64,000 bases of DNA from assembly GCA_038961845.1 (NCBI GenBank), contig CP152408.1, positions 1,984,001-2,048,000 of the forward strand, in the 5' to 3' direction. Within the stretch, counting starts at the first letter, position 1, and every line of letters starts with the position of its first letter. A model generated the notes under the pieces. That model saw only the letters and a program-made list of their open reading frames with translations. It did not search any database and was not told where the DNA came from. This DNA is from Xylophilus sp. GW821-FHT01B05. GTDB lineage: Bacteria; Pseudomonadota; Gammaproteobacteria; Burkholderiales; Burkholderiaceae_C. A program made the position numbers and the translations under genes. Shown piece after piece: positions 53,045 through 61,689 of this stretch.

Positions 53045-53072
53045 GACCGGTGACTCGCAAGAATTCGAGTTC

Positions 53073-54956
53073 CTAGGCGCTGCGCCGCAGCCCCGCGCCA
53101 CCCACTTCGCGCACAAACAGCCGCAGCCGGCCGGCCTTGGCGTCGTGCTTGGCCAGCGCGGCCAGGCTGGCGACTTCGTCTGCGTGGCGGAAGGCGCCGC
53201 AACCGACCGGCACCGCGCCTATGGACAGCGTGGTGCACGGGAAGAAGCGCGGCAGGCCTTGCCGGTCTTCACCGTGGATGCCGCCGGCAGCGCGCGCCGC
53301 CGGGTCGAACAATGCCAGCGCCTGCTCGGCGAAGTCGTCCACGATGCGCTCGCAGCGCTGGCGCCAGTCCACGCTCTGGAACAGCACCATGAAATCGTCG
53401 CCGCCCACATGGCCGACAAAGTCACGCTGCGGGTCGGCATGGGCCACGGACAGGCGCGCGGCCAGGCGGATCATTTCGTCGCCGCGCCAGTAGCCGTAGT
53501 GGTCGTTAAAGGGCTTGAAGTCGTTCAAGTCTGCGTGGCAGGCGACGAAGGGCGTGCCGCTGCCCAGCAGGCGCTCGATGTGCAGGTTGATCGGGATGTT
53601 GCCAGGCAGGAAGGTCAGCGGGTTGGCGTGGCGCGCGGCCTCTATGCGGGCCTCGGTCACGGAGCGCACCAGTTGCTCGCCCGTGCCCAGGCCGGCGTAG
53701 CGGCCTTGCTCGGTGACGATGAAGCCGTCGTTCAGGTAGCGCTGGTCGTGCGAGGTCAGGATGGCGATCAGGTCGTCTATGTCGTCGTCCAGCTCGATCA
53801 CGCGCGGCGAGCGGTTGGCGTGCGTGATGCAGGGCTTCTTGCCATGCACCTCGCGAAAGTACAGCGTGGCGTAGTGGTCCATGAACTGCTGGCGGTTCAC
53901 CAGCGCCACCGGGCGGTCGCCTTCCACCAGTGCCACCGCATGCAGCTCGCTGCGCGCGTGGAACAGCGCAGCCAGGTCGTTGTGCGAGGTGTCGGGCGGC
54001 AGCGCTGGCGCATCGATCAGCGCCAGGCCGCGCAGCACGCCGGGGCGCGCCGGGCGTTGCGGCAGCATGGGCGGCATGGCGGGGCCGGTGGACAGTGCAA
54101 TGGTGGCGGCGGCCTCCAGCCGCAACCGTGGCGCCAGCGCCGGGCGGCCCAGCAGGTAGCCCTGGCCGTGCGATATGCCCAGCTCGCGCAGGGCGCGCAG
54201 CTCTTCCACCGTCTCTATGCCCTCGGCCACCAGGCGCGTGCCGAAGATGTCGGCAATGCCTTGTATGGCGCGCAGCACCTGCAGCTTCTCGGGGCCGCTG
54301 TCTTCCTGCCCCACACCGCGGGTGAAGTACTTGTCGATCTTGACGAAGTCCGGCCGCAGCTCAGACCACACGCGCAAGCTGGAATGGCCGTCGCCAAAGT
54401 CGTCCAGCGCCAGCATGGCGCCGCAGGCGTGCACCTGCTGCGCCACAGTGCGCAGCGCTTCCAGGTCGGGCACGCGCTCGTGCTCGGTGATCTCCAGCAC
54501 CAGTTGGCGCGGGTCCATGCGCACGCCGCGCAGTGTCTCCAGCAGTGCGTCGCGGCCATGCCGCTGCACCGCCTGCACCAGCGCGTCGGCGCCAATGTTC
54601 ACAAACAGCCTGCCAGTGCCGCAGGCGCGGTGCCACTCGGCCAGCACCGTCTGCAGGCAGAACAGCTCAAAGGCCTGCGCCATGCCGGCGCGCCGCGCCA
54701 GGGCCAGCAGTGCGTCGGGCGGGTGCAGGGGCGTGTCGACCGGGCCGCGGATCAGCGCCTCGTGGCCATAGACCGCGCCGGTGCGCAGATCTGCCAGCGG
54801 CTGGAACACCGCATGCAACTGGTGGTAGCGCATCAGCCGCGCGAGCACGCGTGCCTCCTTGTGCCTTTGCACAGCGGGCATGGAATGCAATGGAGCGGTG
54901 GCAGGAGCGGCAAGCATGGGCCTGCCCATGGTGTGGCAGGCGCGTGACGTGGCCAT
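53073..54956 (-). CDS. EAL-CBS-GGDEF c-di-GMP signalling protein
   Basis: 627-residue cytoplasmic protein. The N-terminal EAL domain (E66-A-L) retains the usual catalytic residues: LFVNIGADAL, LEITEHE, LALDDFGDGHSS, FVKID, VAEGIET and the QGYLLGRP glutamine. A middle CBS-type pair spans roughly residues 310-430. The C-terminal GGDEF domain carries GGDDF (518-522), with no arginine at the inhibitory RxxD position (PQRD). It can therefore be a phosphodiesterase with a regulatory or active cyclase domain. Start 54956 is used because the frame beyond it runs antisense into glycerate kinase. Divergent from that gene. Confidence 0.85.
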   Translation of the reverse strand: MATSRACHTMGRPMLAAPATAPLHSMPAVQRHKEARVLARLMRYHQLHAVFQPLADLRTGAVYGHEALIRGPVDTPLHPPDALLALARRAGMAQAFELFCLQTVLAEWHRACGTGRLFVNIGADALVQAVQRHGRDALLETLRGVRMDPRQLVLEITEHERVPDLEALRTVAQQVHACGAMLALDDFGDGHSSLRVWSELRPDFVKIDKYFTRGVGQEDSGPEKLQVLRAIQGIADIFGTRLVAEGIETVEELRALRELGISHGQGYLLGRPALAPRLRLEAAATIALSTGPAMPPMLPQRPARPGVLRGLALIDAPALPPDTSHNDLAALFHARSELHAVALVEGDRPVALVNRQQFMDHYATLYFREVHGKKPCITHANRSPRVIELDDDIDDLIAILTSHDQRYLNDGFIVTEQGRYAGLGTGEQLVRSVTEARIEAARHANPLTFLPGNIPINLHIERLLGSGTPFVACHADLNDFKPFNDHYGYWRGDEMIRLAARLSVAHADPQRDFVGHVGGDDFMVLFQSVDWRQRCERIVDDFAEQALALFDPAARAAGGIHGEDRQGLPRFFPCTTLSIGAVPVGCGAFRHADEVASLAALAKHDAKAGRLRLFVREVGGAGLRRSA

Positions 54957-55035
54957 GACAGCGCCCCTGGGGGCGCTGTTGGCTACCGGGCAAAATCCCA
55001 GGCTGTTTTGACCAACCGAGACAAAGCCGCGCGCC

Positions 55036-56346
55036 ATGACCGACTTCCGCACCGACCCCCGCGCCTTCCTGCGCCACCTCTTTGACGTGGCCGTGCGCCG
55101 CGCCCAACCGCTGCACACGCTGGAGCCGTTTCTGCCCCAGCCTCCCAAGGGCCGCACCGTGGTGATCGGCGCGGGCAAGGCCGGCGGCGCCATGGTGCAG
55201 GCGCTGGAGGCGCTGTGGCCGGCCAGCGCGCCGCTGTCGGGCCTGGTCGTCACCCGCTACCACCACATCCCTGAGCGCCCGGCCGGCCTGCCCGAGCGCA
55301 TAGAGCTGGTCGAGGCCGCGCACCCGGTGCCCGACGCGGCCGGCCTGGCCGCTGCCGAGCGCATGCTGCAGATGGTGCAGGGGCTGACGGCCGATGACCT
55401 GGTGCTGTGTTTGATATCCGGCGGCGGCTCGTCCTTGCTGACCTTGCCGGCCGAGGGCCTGACGCTGGAAGACAAGCAGCGCATCAACCGCGCCCTGCTG
55501 GAATCGGGCGCGCACATTGGCGAGATGAACTGCGTGCGCAAGCACCTGTCGCGCATCAAGGGCGGGCGCCTGGCGGCGGCCTGCGCGCCGGCGCGCGTGG
55601 TGACGCTGGCGATCAGCGACGTGCCGGGCGACGACCCGTCCATCATCGCCAGCGGCCCCACCGTGCCTGATGCCAGCACCTGCGCCGAGGCATTGGCCAT
55701 CCTGGCGCGCTACGGCATCGAGGTGCCGGCCGCCGTGCGCGCGCGCCTGCAAGACGGCACGCTGGAAACCCCCAAGCCCGGCGACGCCTTGTTCGACGGC
55801 CACGTGGTGCAACTGATCGCCGCGCCGCAGCAGTCGCTGGAGGCGGCCGCCGATGCCGTGCGCGCCGCCGGCCTGCCCGCGTACATCCTGAGCGATGAGA
55901 TCGAGGGCGAGTCGCGCGAGGTCGGCAAGGTGCATGCCGCGCTGGCACGCGCCGTGGCGCTGCGCGGCCAGCCGTTTGCGCGGCCCTGCGTGATCCTGTC
56001 GGGTGGCGAAACCACCGTCACCATCCGCCCACGCCAGCCCGGCGCCGCCAAAGGCCGCGGCGGCCGCGCCGGCGAGTTCTGCATGGGCCTGGCGCAGGCG
56101 CTGCAAGGCCAGCCCAACGTCTGGGCGCTGGCGGCCGATACCGATGGCATCGACGGTGTGGAAGACAACGCCGGCGCCTTCGTGCAGCCCGACACGCTGG
56201 CGCGCGGCCTGGCCGCCGGGCGCAAGGTGGCCGAGCACCTGGAGCGCAACGATGCCTATGGCTACTTCGAGGTGCTGGGGGATTTGCTGGTGACCGGGCC
56301 TACGAATACCAACGTGAACGATTTTCGGGCGCTGCTGGTGTTGTGA
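55036..56346 (+). CDS. ttuD: glycerate 2-kinase (MOFRL family)
   Basis: 436-residue kinase that phosphorylates D-glycerate to 2-phosphoglycerate, the last step of glyoxylate/tartronate-semialdehyde or tartrate use. The N-terminal GCKF-type domain has VIGAGKAGGAMVQALE and LISGGGSSLLTLPAEGL; the C-terminal MOFRL domain has ILSGGETTVTI and WALAADTDGIDGVEDNAGAF. The gene is complete. Its last 246 bp are present again at 59020-59265 (about 97% identical) and its last ~130 bp, more divergent, at 62968-63097. The name ttuD rests on family resemblance; gckA is a synonym in some species. Confidence 0.92.
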   Translation: MTDFRTDPRAFLRHLFDVAVRRAQPLHTLEPFLPQPPKGRTVVIGAGKAGGAMVQALEALWPASAPLSGLVVTRYHHIPERPAGLPERIELVEAAHPVPDAAGLAAAERMLQMVQGLTADDLVLCLISGGGSSLLTLPAEGLTLEDKQRINRALLESGAHIGEMNCVRKHLSRIKGGRLAAACAPARVVTLAISDVPGDDPSIIASGPTVPDASTCAEALAILARYGIEVPAAVRARLQDGTLETPKPGDALFDGHVVQLIAAPQQSLEAAADAVRAAGLPAYILSDEIEGESREVGKVHAALARAVALRGQPFARPCVILSGGETTVTIRPRQPGAAKGRGGRAGEFCMGLAQALQGQPNVWALAADTDGIDGVEDNAGAFVQPDTLARGLAAGRKVAEHLERNDAYGYFEVLGDLLVTGPTNTNVNDFRALLVL

Positions 56347-56378
56347 TTTGAGGCGTCAAGGATGTGTTCTGCGAGCGC

Positions 56379-56504
56379 TTACTGTCCGCCGGTTTCATTT
56401 TTCTTCTTTCTCCCTTGATCGTAATGCCACTTGATGGCGAAAAACATGCCCGTGCCGAACACAAGAACCTTGAATGCAATGAAGAATATAGGGAAAAAAT
56501 CCAT
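56379..56504 (-). CDS. small membrane protein, 41 residues
   Basis: Short frame with a hydrophobic N-terminus (MDFFPIFFIAFKVLVFGTGM) and a basic tail (KWHYDQGRKKKNE), the pattern of single-span small membrane proteins that I associate with other Proteobacteria. It lies just after glycerate kinase in the opposite direction, within the first accessory insert, where base composition is lower in GC. No clear ribosome site beyond CAAAG. Function unknown. Confidence 0.5.
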   Translation of the reverse strand: MDFFPIFFIAFKVLVFGTGMFFAIKWHYDQGRKKKNETGGQ

Positions 56505-56588
56505 CTTTGAGTATTTTATGGCTATTAATTGACACTATCTATCTCGATAGTAGCAAACCAGTGGTCGAGTAGCACTGGACATTTTGTC

Positions 56589-56684
56589 TCACTGATCGGG
56601 AGCAAGGCGTGCTGAATTTATGTGTTCCTTGAAACGTCGAATATCTTTGCGAGCCGCCTTTGCGCCTTCTCTCTCGCCGCCCAT
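56589..56684 (-). CDS. possible 31-residue charged peptide or gene remnant
   Basis: ATG at 56684 follows the very strong ribosome site AGGGAGG by seven bases, and the 31-codon frame (start MGGEREGAKAARKDIRRFKE) is highly charged. The same frame is open upstream without a start for about 25 codons, ending at a TGA, so this may be the tail of a decayed gene. Otherwise 56505-56935 shows no gene. Confidence 0.3.
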   Translation of the reverse strand: MGGEREGAKAARKDIRRFKEHINSARLAPDQ

Positions 56685-56935
56685 GTAGCCTCCCTCAATA
56701 ACATTGCATCGTGTCCAGCACCTAAGTGGCAGCTTCTGGACCCATAGCTGTCCCGCACGTCAGAAATCCGATCAACAGGACCGCCGCAAAGCGGTCGCCG
56801 ACCTGCGCGAAATCACGGGCGGCAACTGGCCCTTTGCTTCCAAAGCCTGGGGCAGAATTCGGCCAGAAGCTGACCTTCGCCTCGTGCACCCAGTCAGCTT
56901 GCAAATGGAGCGGCACAGAAAATTTGGCTATTGAG

Positions 56936-57256
56936 ATGCAAGAAACGGATTGGCTTGAACCTTGGACATCGACCGCTGGCGCGGACGACGGCTACCTTCG
57001 TACCTTCGCGGAGCAGCTTGCTCGCGAAACGAGCCGGGGTCATGAACTGCACCAGGTTCCAGTGAAACTCATCGGCCGTGGCAACGGCGACGATGCACTT
57101 TTCGAGCTGCAGGACGGTACAGGCCGCGTTGCTCAGGTTCATCTTGTCTGGCAAGGGAGGCAAAAGCCGCCATGGCCTGGAACCGCAATCTTTGCAAGCC
57201 TTGAAGACTGGCGAATTAAAAGCATGATTCCGGAGAACCGTGAGTGGCAGGACTAG
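56936..57256 (+). CDS. uncharacterised small protein, 106 residues
   Basis: Soluble protein beginning METDW-like (MQETDWLEPWTS), with GDDALFELQDGTGRVAQVHLV and a C-terminal WPGTAIFASLEDW. This matches my recollection of a widespread family of ~100-residue proteins of unknown function with VLFEV...VHLTW and W-P-x-T motifs. Start 56936 is chosen over 56726 because similarity begins there. It precedes kptA by 13 bp on the same strand, so the two may form one unit. Confidence 0.6.
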   Translation: MQETDWLEPWTSTAGADDGYLRTFAEQLARETSRGHELHQVPVKLIGRGNGDDALFELQDGTGRVAQVHLVWQGRQKPPWPGTAIFASLEDWRIKSMIPENREWQD

Positions 57257-57269
57257 AGGAACAATTGGT

Positions 57270-57821
57270 ATGAACAGCGTGATTGAAAAGAGCAAGTTTT
57301 TAAGTCTTGTACTTCGTCATGCACCAGAAAAAATCGGATTGTCACTGGACGGCGCTGGATGGGCGCAGGTTGACGTTCTTTTGGAACGAGCGAATGCCAA
57401 CGGCGTTGCACTGAATCGGGAATCGCTAAGTCAGATTGTGGCCAGCAGCGATAAGCAACGGTTTGTTTTCAGCGACGACAGAGAGCGCATTCGCGCCAAT
57501 CAGGGCCATTCCGTTGAGATAGACCTTGGGCTGCCGCCCCAGGAGCCGCCAAACCAATTGTTTCATGGAACTGCATTTCGGTTCCTTGAGTTAATTCGGA
57601 GCAATGGTCTACAGCCGATGGAGAGACAGCATGTGCACCTGTCGCCAGACGAGCAGACGGCAGAAAGCGTAGGCCGACGCCACGGTAAGCCTTGCGTCCT
57701 GTTGGTGAACGCGAAGGCAATGCACTTAAGCGGGCAGTTGTTCTTCCTCTCAAACAATGGCGTTTGGCTAACCGCAGCGGTACCACCGGAGTTCATCGGC
57801 TTCCCCCGCGACGGGGTATAA
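57270..57821 (+). CDS. kptA: RNA 2'-phosphotransferase KptA/Tpt1
   Basis: 183-residue enzyme that transfers an internal RNA 2'-phosphate to NAD, giving ADP-ribose 1'',2''-cyclic phosphate. It is complete: SKFLSLVLRHAPEKIGLSLD and GWAQVDVLL at the N-terminus, RIRANQGHSVEIDLGL, the NAD-binding LFHGTAFRFL, the HLSPDEQTAESVGRRHGKPC segment, and the C-terminal VWLTAAVPPEFI. Bacterial KptA has no known tRNA-splicing role; RNA repair or ADP-ribosylation of nucleic-acid ends has been proposed. Located in accessory DNA with a small unknown protein upstream. Confidence 0.92.
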   Translation: MNSVIEKSKFLSLVLRHAPEKIGLSLDGAGWAQVDVLLERANANGVALNRESLSQIVASSDKQRFVFSDDRERIRANQGHSVEIDLGLPPQEPPNQLFHGTAFRFLELIRSNGLQPMERQHVHLSPDEQTAESVGRRHGKPCVLLVNAKAMHLSGQLFFLSNNGVWLTAAVPPEFIGFPRDGV

Positions 57822-57873
57822 CTGTCATCGCGTCACTTGTACGAACGGCCGCCTTGGAGGCCCCGCAAAGTCG

Positions 57874-57889
57874 GCTTTGGGCCCAAAGC
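57874..57889. other. 16-bp perfect palindrome between kptA and phosphotransferase gene
   Basis: GCTTTGGGCCCAAAGC in the 165-bp gap after kptA. It is not followed by a T-tract on either strand, so terminator function is doubtful. It may be a recombination or protein-binding site. Confidence 0.35.
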
Positions 57890-57986
57890 AGCCATTGGCT
57901 GTTTCCTCATTCCTGGCCTTGTCAGCAGCAAGTCGAAAATGGGCGAACCGCCTTATCGAAGCGTCTGACCGGACGGCCATTGACCC

Positions 57987-59012
57987 ATGACCGATAGCCA
58001 GAAACACAATCCCCATCTTGTCCCCACCCACACCACCACAGCCGCCGACTCCATCGCAAGCTGGGTAGCCCAGCACCATGGCATTGCGGTGCAGCAGTGC
58101 CACCTGATTCGTCGCGGGCTGAACGACAACTACGCGCTTCGGTCGGTCGACGGAAGCAAGTACGTGGCACGGCTGTGCTCGATCCGGCCGCGAGGCGGCT
58201 TCAACGTGGATTTCGAAGTTGCACTGCTGGCGCACTTGGCGGCCAAAGGCGCAGAGGTCGCAGCGGCGGTGCTGACAGCAGACAAACGCACGCACGTTCA
58301 ATTGCAGTTCCCCGAAGGCCCGCGTGCGTTGCTTCTGTTTCGCCATGCTGAGGGCGTCACGCCCGAGTCCTTGGACGAGTTCGAACTGACCGGCCGTGCG
58401 TTGGCGCGGGTGCATGCTGCGGCGCAGGGCTACGCTGGGCCGCCTAGCCTTTACGCGCTGGACGGCCACCATCTTGCCGGCAGGACGCTGATGCACTTGG
58501 CGGCACATCCAGAAATGACCACCGAGTTGCTGGAGACATACAGCCAACTGGTGGCCCGCCTGCTTGCAGAGCTGATTGCAGCCGAAGAGGGGCTCACGCG
58601 TGTCCTGTGCCACGGTGACATGCATGGCTTCAACAACCATGTGGCGACGGACGCGGCCGGCGCCAAGAAAACCGTACTCTTCGACTTCGACGATGCAGGC
58701 CCGGGCTTCCTGGCATACGACCTGAGCGTGCTGCCGTGGTCGTACCTGAATCGCAAGAGCCTCAAGCAAGCAGACGACGCGTTGCGGGAGCGCTGGGTGC
58801 ACTACCTGCGCGGCTATCGGGCGGGCGGCGGCGAGGTGAGCGACTGCGACTTGGCTGCGCTACCGCTTTTTGTACAGTTGCGGCACCTGTGGAACATCGG
58901 CGAGGCGGCGGGCCGTCTGCACCATTGGGGAACGAGCAACGTGCCTGCGGATTGGCTGCAGAAGCAGGTCGAGGTCTTCAAGGCGTGGAGCGCGCTGGAT
59001 CTGCGCGCGTGA
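57987..59012 (+). CDS. APH-family phosphotransferase
   Basis: 341-residue kinase-like protein (aminoglycoside phosphotransferase/homoserine kinase/SrkA superfamily). The catalytic loop is CHGDMHGFNNHV (HGDxHxxN) and the metal aspartate is in LFDFDDAGPG; the N-lobe has RGLNDNYALRSVDGSKYVAR. The substrate could be a small alcohol, a protein (SrkA-like) or an aminoglycoside; resistance should not be assumed. Its stop codon is only 7 bp before the duplicated glycerate-kinase 3' end, so it is the last gene of the first insert. Confidence 0.8.
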   Translation: MTDSQKHNPHLVPTHTTTAADSIASWVAQHHGIAVQQCHLIRRGLNDNYALRSVDGSKYVARLCSIRPRGGFNVDFEVALLAHLAAKGAEVAAAVLTADKRTHVQLQFPEGPRALLLFRHAEGVTPESLDEFELTGRALARVHAAAQGYAGPPSLYALDGHHLAGRTLMHLAAHPEMTTELLETYSQLVARLLAELIAAEEGLTRVLCHGDMHGFNNHVATDAAGAKKTVLFDFDDAGPGFLAYDLSVLPWSYLNRKSLKQADDALRERWVHYLRGYRAGGGEVSDCDLAALPLFVQLRHLWNIGEAAGRLHHWGTSNVPADWLQKQVEVFKAWSALDLRA

Positions 59013-59019
59013 TGCCGCG

Positions 59020-59265
59020 CTGCAAGGCCAGCCCAATGTCTGGGCGCTGGCGGCCGATACCGATGGCATCGACGGCGTGGAGGACAACGCCGGCGCCTTC
59101 GTGCAGCCCGACACACTGGCGCGCGGCCTGGCGGCGGGGCGCAAGGTGGCGGATCACCTGGAGCGCAACGATGCCTATGGCTACTTCGAGGTGCTGGGGG
59201 ATTTGCTGGTGACCGGGCCTACGAATACCAACGTGAACGATTTTCGGGCGCTGCTGGTGTTGTGA
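59020..59265 (+). pseudogene. duplicated 3' end of glycerate 2-kinase, copy 2
   Basis: 246 bp matching 56101-56346 with 8 differences (about 97%). Seven are silent at the protein level and one changes E to D (VADHLERN). The last ~105 bp, including the stop TGA, are identical. There is no start codon or 5' part. It begins 8 bp after the phosphotransferase stop. Structurally it marks the right border of the first accessory insert (56347-59019). The following 142 bp (59266-59407) hold no recognisable gene. Confidence 0.9.
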
Positions 59266-59407
59266 TTTTGGGGCGTGGCGCTTGGATGCGCCGGGCTCGG
59301 TGTTGCGCTGCCCGGTCTTCCACCGCCTCCTTTATGTCGCTGCGCAGAGCACGCCCTACTTGATGCTGGCGAGAGCCTTCTGCGGCGGGCGACGGCTGGT
59401 CAGCGTA

Positions 59408-60577
59408 TCAATCCCCAACGTGTGCGTTTCGCCCTGCGAGCATCCCCGCACAGGCACCCAGGATCGCAATAGCTGCGGCCACCGTCAGCGCGGCAGTCCA
59501 GCCCTGCTGCCAATCGCGAATGGCGCCCAATACCATGGGGCCAGCGGCAGCCATGAGGTACCCAATGCCTTGCGCCATGCCTGAAAGAGCACCAGCCTCT
59601 TCAGCGGATCGGGTGCGCAGGCCGATGAATGTCAGGCCAAGAATCATGCTTGCCCCACTACCGAACCCGAGCAACGCAGACCAGACCAACGCCAAGCGCG
59701 GTAAAAAAATCAGCCCGAGCATAGAAACTGCGCAGATCAGGCTTGCGGAAATGGCCGCGGGCCGCTGGTCTGGCATTCGCCTGATGACGGTGGCCAGAAT
59801 CAAGCCAGGGATGGCGGTAGCGAGCTGCAAAACGCCATGCATGGAGCCCGCTTGGGTGGCGGACAGGCCCTGGTCTACCAAAATTGTGGGAAGCCAGCTG
59901 ACGGCTATGTAAAAAATCATGGCGTTGAAACCCATGAACAGCGTCACTTGCCATGCCAACGCGGAGCGCCACATGTTCGCTGAGCGCCCATGCCGGACGC
60001 TGACGGGAGTGCTCTTCGCAGGCGCATTGCGCCGTGGCGCCCAAGCTGCCAGAGCAATTGCGGGCAGAAGGATGAATGCCGCAAGAGCAAGTTGCCATCC
60101 ATACGCTTGGGTCATTGGGGCGACCAGCGCCGAGCCGAGCGCACCGCCGGCACCCATCGTCAATGCGTAGGCACCTGTGAGCGATGCAACACGCCCCGGA
60201 AAATCACGTTTGACCAGGCTCGGCAGCAGTACGTTTCCAAACGCTATCCCAATGCCAATAACGGCGGTGCCGTAGTAAAGCAGCCACATGGAGCCGGTGG
60301 AGCGCATAACGATGCCCAGCGCGATGAGCATTAATGCTCCAAGAATCGTGCGATCAAGCCCGAACTTTCTTGCGATGGCCGGACTCACCGGAGAGAAAGC
60401 GGCAAAGGCGAGCAACGGCAGCGACGTCAGTGCCCCTACAGCCGCTGTGCTGAGACTGAAGTCACTTTGAATAAAGGTCAGGACGGGGGCCAAGCCTGTA
60501 AACGGTGCGCGGAGATTCATGGCGAGAAGCAGAATTCCAGCGATCAGGGCCATGTTGGACGGCGCCCGTTGAGTCAT
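59408..60577 (-). CDS. nimT: CynX/NimT-family MFS exporter
   Basis: 389-residue transporter with twelve predicted helices. MNLRAPFTGLAPVLTFIQSD and the following region are typical of the CynX/NimT (YeaN) group. In E. coli, NimT exports 2-nitroimidazole and is controlled by the divergent AraC-type NimR; here an AraC gene is likewise divergent, 101 bp away. ATG 60577 is taken as the start; a GTG at 60589 would add four residues. GC content is visibly lower than in the core genes. The substrate may differ from nitroimidazole. Confidence 0.78.
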   Translation of the reverse strand: MTQRAPSNMALIAGILLLAMNLRAPFTGLAPVLTFIQSDFSLSTAAVGALTSLPLLAFAAFSPVSPAIARKFGLDRTILGALMLIALGIVMRSTGSMWLLYYGTAVIGIGIAFGNVLLPSLVKRDFPGRVASLTGAYALTMGAGGALGSALVAPMTQAYGWQLALAAFILLPAIALAAWAPRRNAPAKSTPVSVRHGRSANMWRSALAWQVTLFMGFNAMIFYIAVSWLPTILVDQGLSATQAGSMHGVLQLATAIPGLILATVIRRMPDQRPAAISASLICAVSMLGLIFLPRLALVWSALLGFGSGASMILGLTFIGLRTRSAEEAGALSGMAQGIGYLMAAAGPMVLGAIRDWQQGWTAALTVAAAIAILGACAGMLAGRNAHVGD

Positions 60578-60678
60578 TGAAAAGGTCACAGAAAAGAAGA
60601 AGCTCGGAAAAGGGCTTCCGACTTTAGGTAAGCTGCGACTTAATTAATATAGAAGAATTGACCAATGATCACTAAAAA

Positions 60679-61497
60679 ATGACATCACCGTCCAGGCCCC
60701 GCGTCAGCACCCCCGATGACTTCAACTCTGATCATTTCGGGCAGGCTGCCGTCGCTGTGCGGGTTCATGTGGAAGGCAAGCAGTCCGAACACCCTCTGCA
60801 TCGCCACCGCAAAGGGCAGTTGATCCTGATGCTGCAAGGATCGGTGACTTGCGAGGTTCCTCAGGCGCTGTGGTTCGTGCCGCCGCAGCACGCGGTCTGG
60901 ATACCGGGTGGCACGCCCCACAGCAGCAGAGCGTCCAGCAACGCCCAGCTCTACTTTCTGTTCATCGAGCCTGGCGCGGTCCGCATGCCCGACAACTGCT
61001 GCACATTGGCGATCACACCTCTGATCCGTGAACTGATTCGCCATCTCGCCCAAGAGGAGCCTGCTTACAGCCGGGGCAGCTCGACCGACAGGCTGGTCTC
61101 CGTGCTTCTGGACCAGTTGGCAGCGGCACCCATTGAACAACTGCACCTCCCAATTTCGCAGGAGCCAAGCATCAAGCGCATATTGGATGCGCTGACGGCG
61201 GACCCGGCTGACCGGACCACGCTGTCGCAATGGTCAGCGCGCCTGGCGATGAGCGACAGGACCTTGGCGCGGCTCGTTGTGCGCGAGACGGGATTGACAT
61301 TTGGTCGCTGGCGCCAGCAACTTCATCTCATAGTTGCCCTTCGACATTTGGCCAACGGCGAGTCGGTTCAGCGAGTCTCAGGACTTCTGGGCTATGACTC
61401 GGTGACGGCGTTCATCACGATGTTCAAGAAGGCTCTGGGGAAGTCCCCCACCCAGTACTTCGCCAGCTTGCGGGAGTCCTCCTCCACTGCCGACTAG
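60679..61497 (+). CDS. nimR: AraC-family regulator, NimR-like
   Basis: 272-residue regulator. An N-terminal cupin domain (HPLHRHRKGQLILMLQGSV, VWIPGGTPHSSR) is followed by a two-HTH AraC domain (TTLSQWSARLAMSDRTLARL, RVSGLLGYDSVTAFITMFKK). This cupin-AraC layout and the divergent CynX-type exporter reproduce the nimR-nimT arrangement. The gap contains the AT-rich CTTAATTAATATAG promoter region. Likely a repressor of the exporter relieved by its substrate. Confidence 0.78.
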   Translation: MTSPSRPRVSTPDDFNSDHFGQAAVAVRVHVEGKQSEHPLHRHRKGQLILMLQGSVTCEVPQALWFVPPQHAVWIPGGTPHSSRASSNAQLYFLFIEPGAVRMPDNCCTLAITPLIRELIRHLAQEEPAYSRGSSTDRLVSVLLDQLAAAPIEQLHLPISQEPSIKRILDALTADPADRTTLSQWSARLAMSDRTLARLVVRETGLTFGRWRQQLHLIVALRHLANGESVQRVSGLLGYDSVTAFITMFKKALGKSPTQYFASLRESSSTAD

Positions 61498-61630
61498 ATG
61501 GTAGTGCTGCGCGGCTGCCGTAGAAGGCGAGGTTGCTGAAGACGTGGACGCTTGCCCACCGAGGTGCCGATTCCGCTACTCAGGCACTTGCCAAACCTCG
61601 CAGGCCCTGTCTTTGCCCCCAATCAATAAC

Positions 61631-61672
61631 AGACCATTCAGTCTGATAAATATTTTGTAGACTATGGGGTCT
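61631..61672. promoter_or_regulatory. two TetR-type operators, AGAC-N6-GTCT
   Basis: AGACCATTCAGTCT (61631-61644) and AGACTATGGGGTCT (61659-61672) are two copies of AGAC-N6-GTCT, 28 bp apart start to start, 18 bp before the DoxX-like gene. The TetR gene is second in this unit and is the obvious ligand. The remaining 61498-61630 shows nothing else. Confidence 0.7.
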
Positions 61673-61689
61673 ACTAATTATTGATTGCC

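Noticed and set aside
56704..56934. 76-codon plus-strand frame upstream of the small unknown gene
   Set aside because: No ribosome site or protein-like pattern, and it is overlapped by a better candidate start at 56936.
57822..57986. Possible integron attC site around the palindrome GCTTTGGGCCCAAAGC
   Set aside because: No flanking GTTRRRY core sites or paired R/L boxes could be found, and no integron integrase or second similar site is present.
57987..59012. Aminoglycoside-resistance gene
   Set aside because: Only superfamily kinase motifs are visible; many members act on homoserine, choline or proteins, so resistance cannot be claimed.
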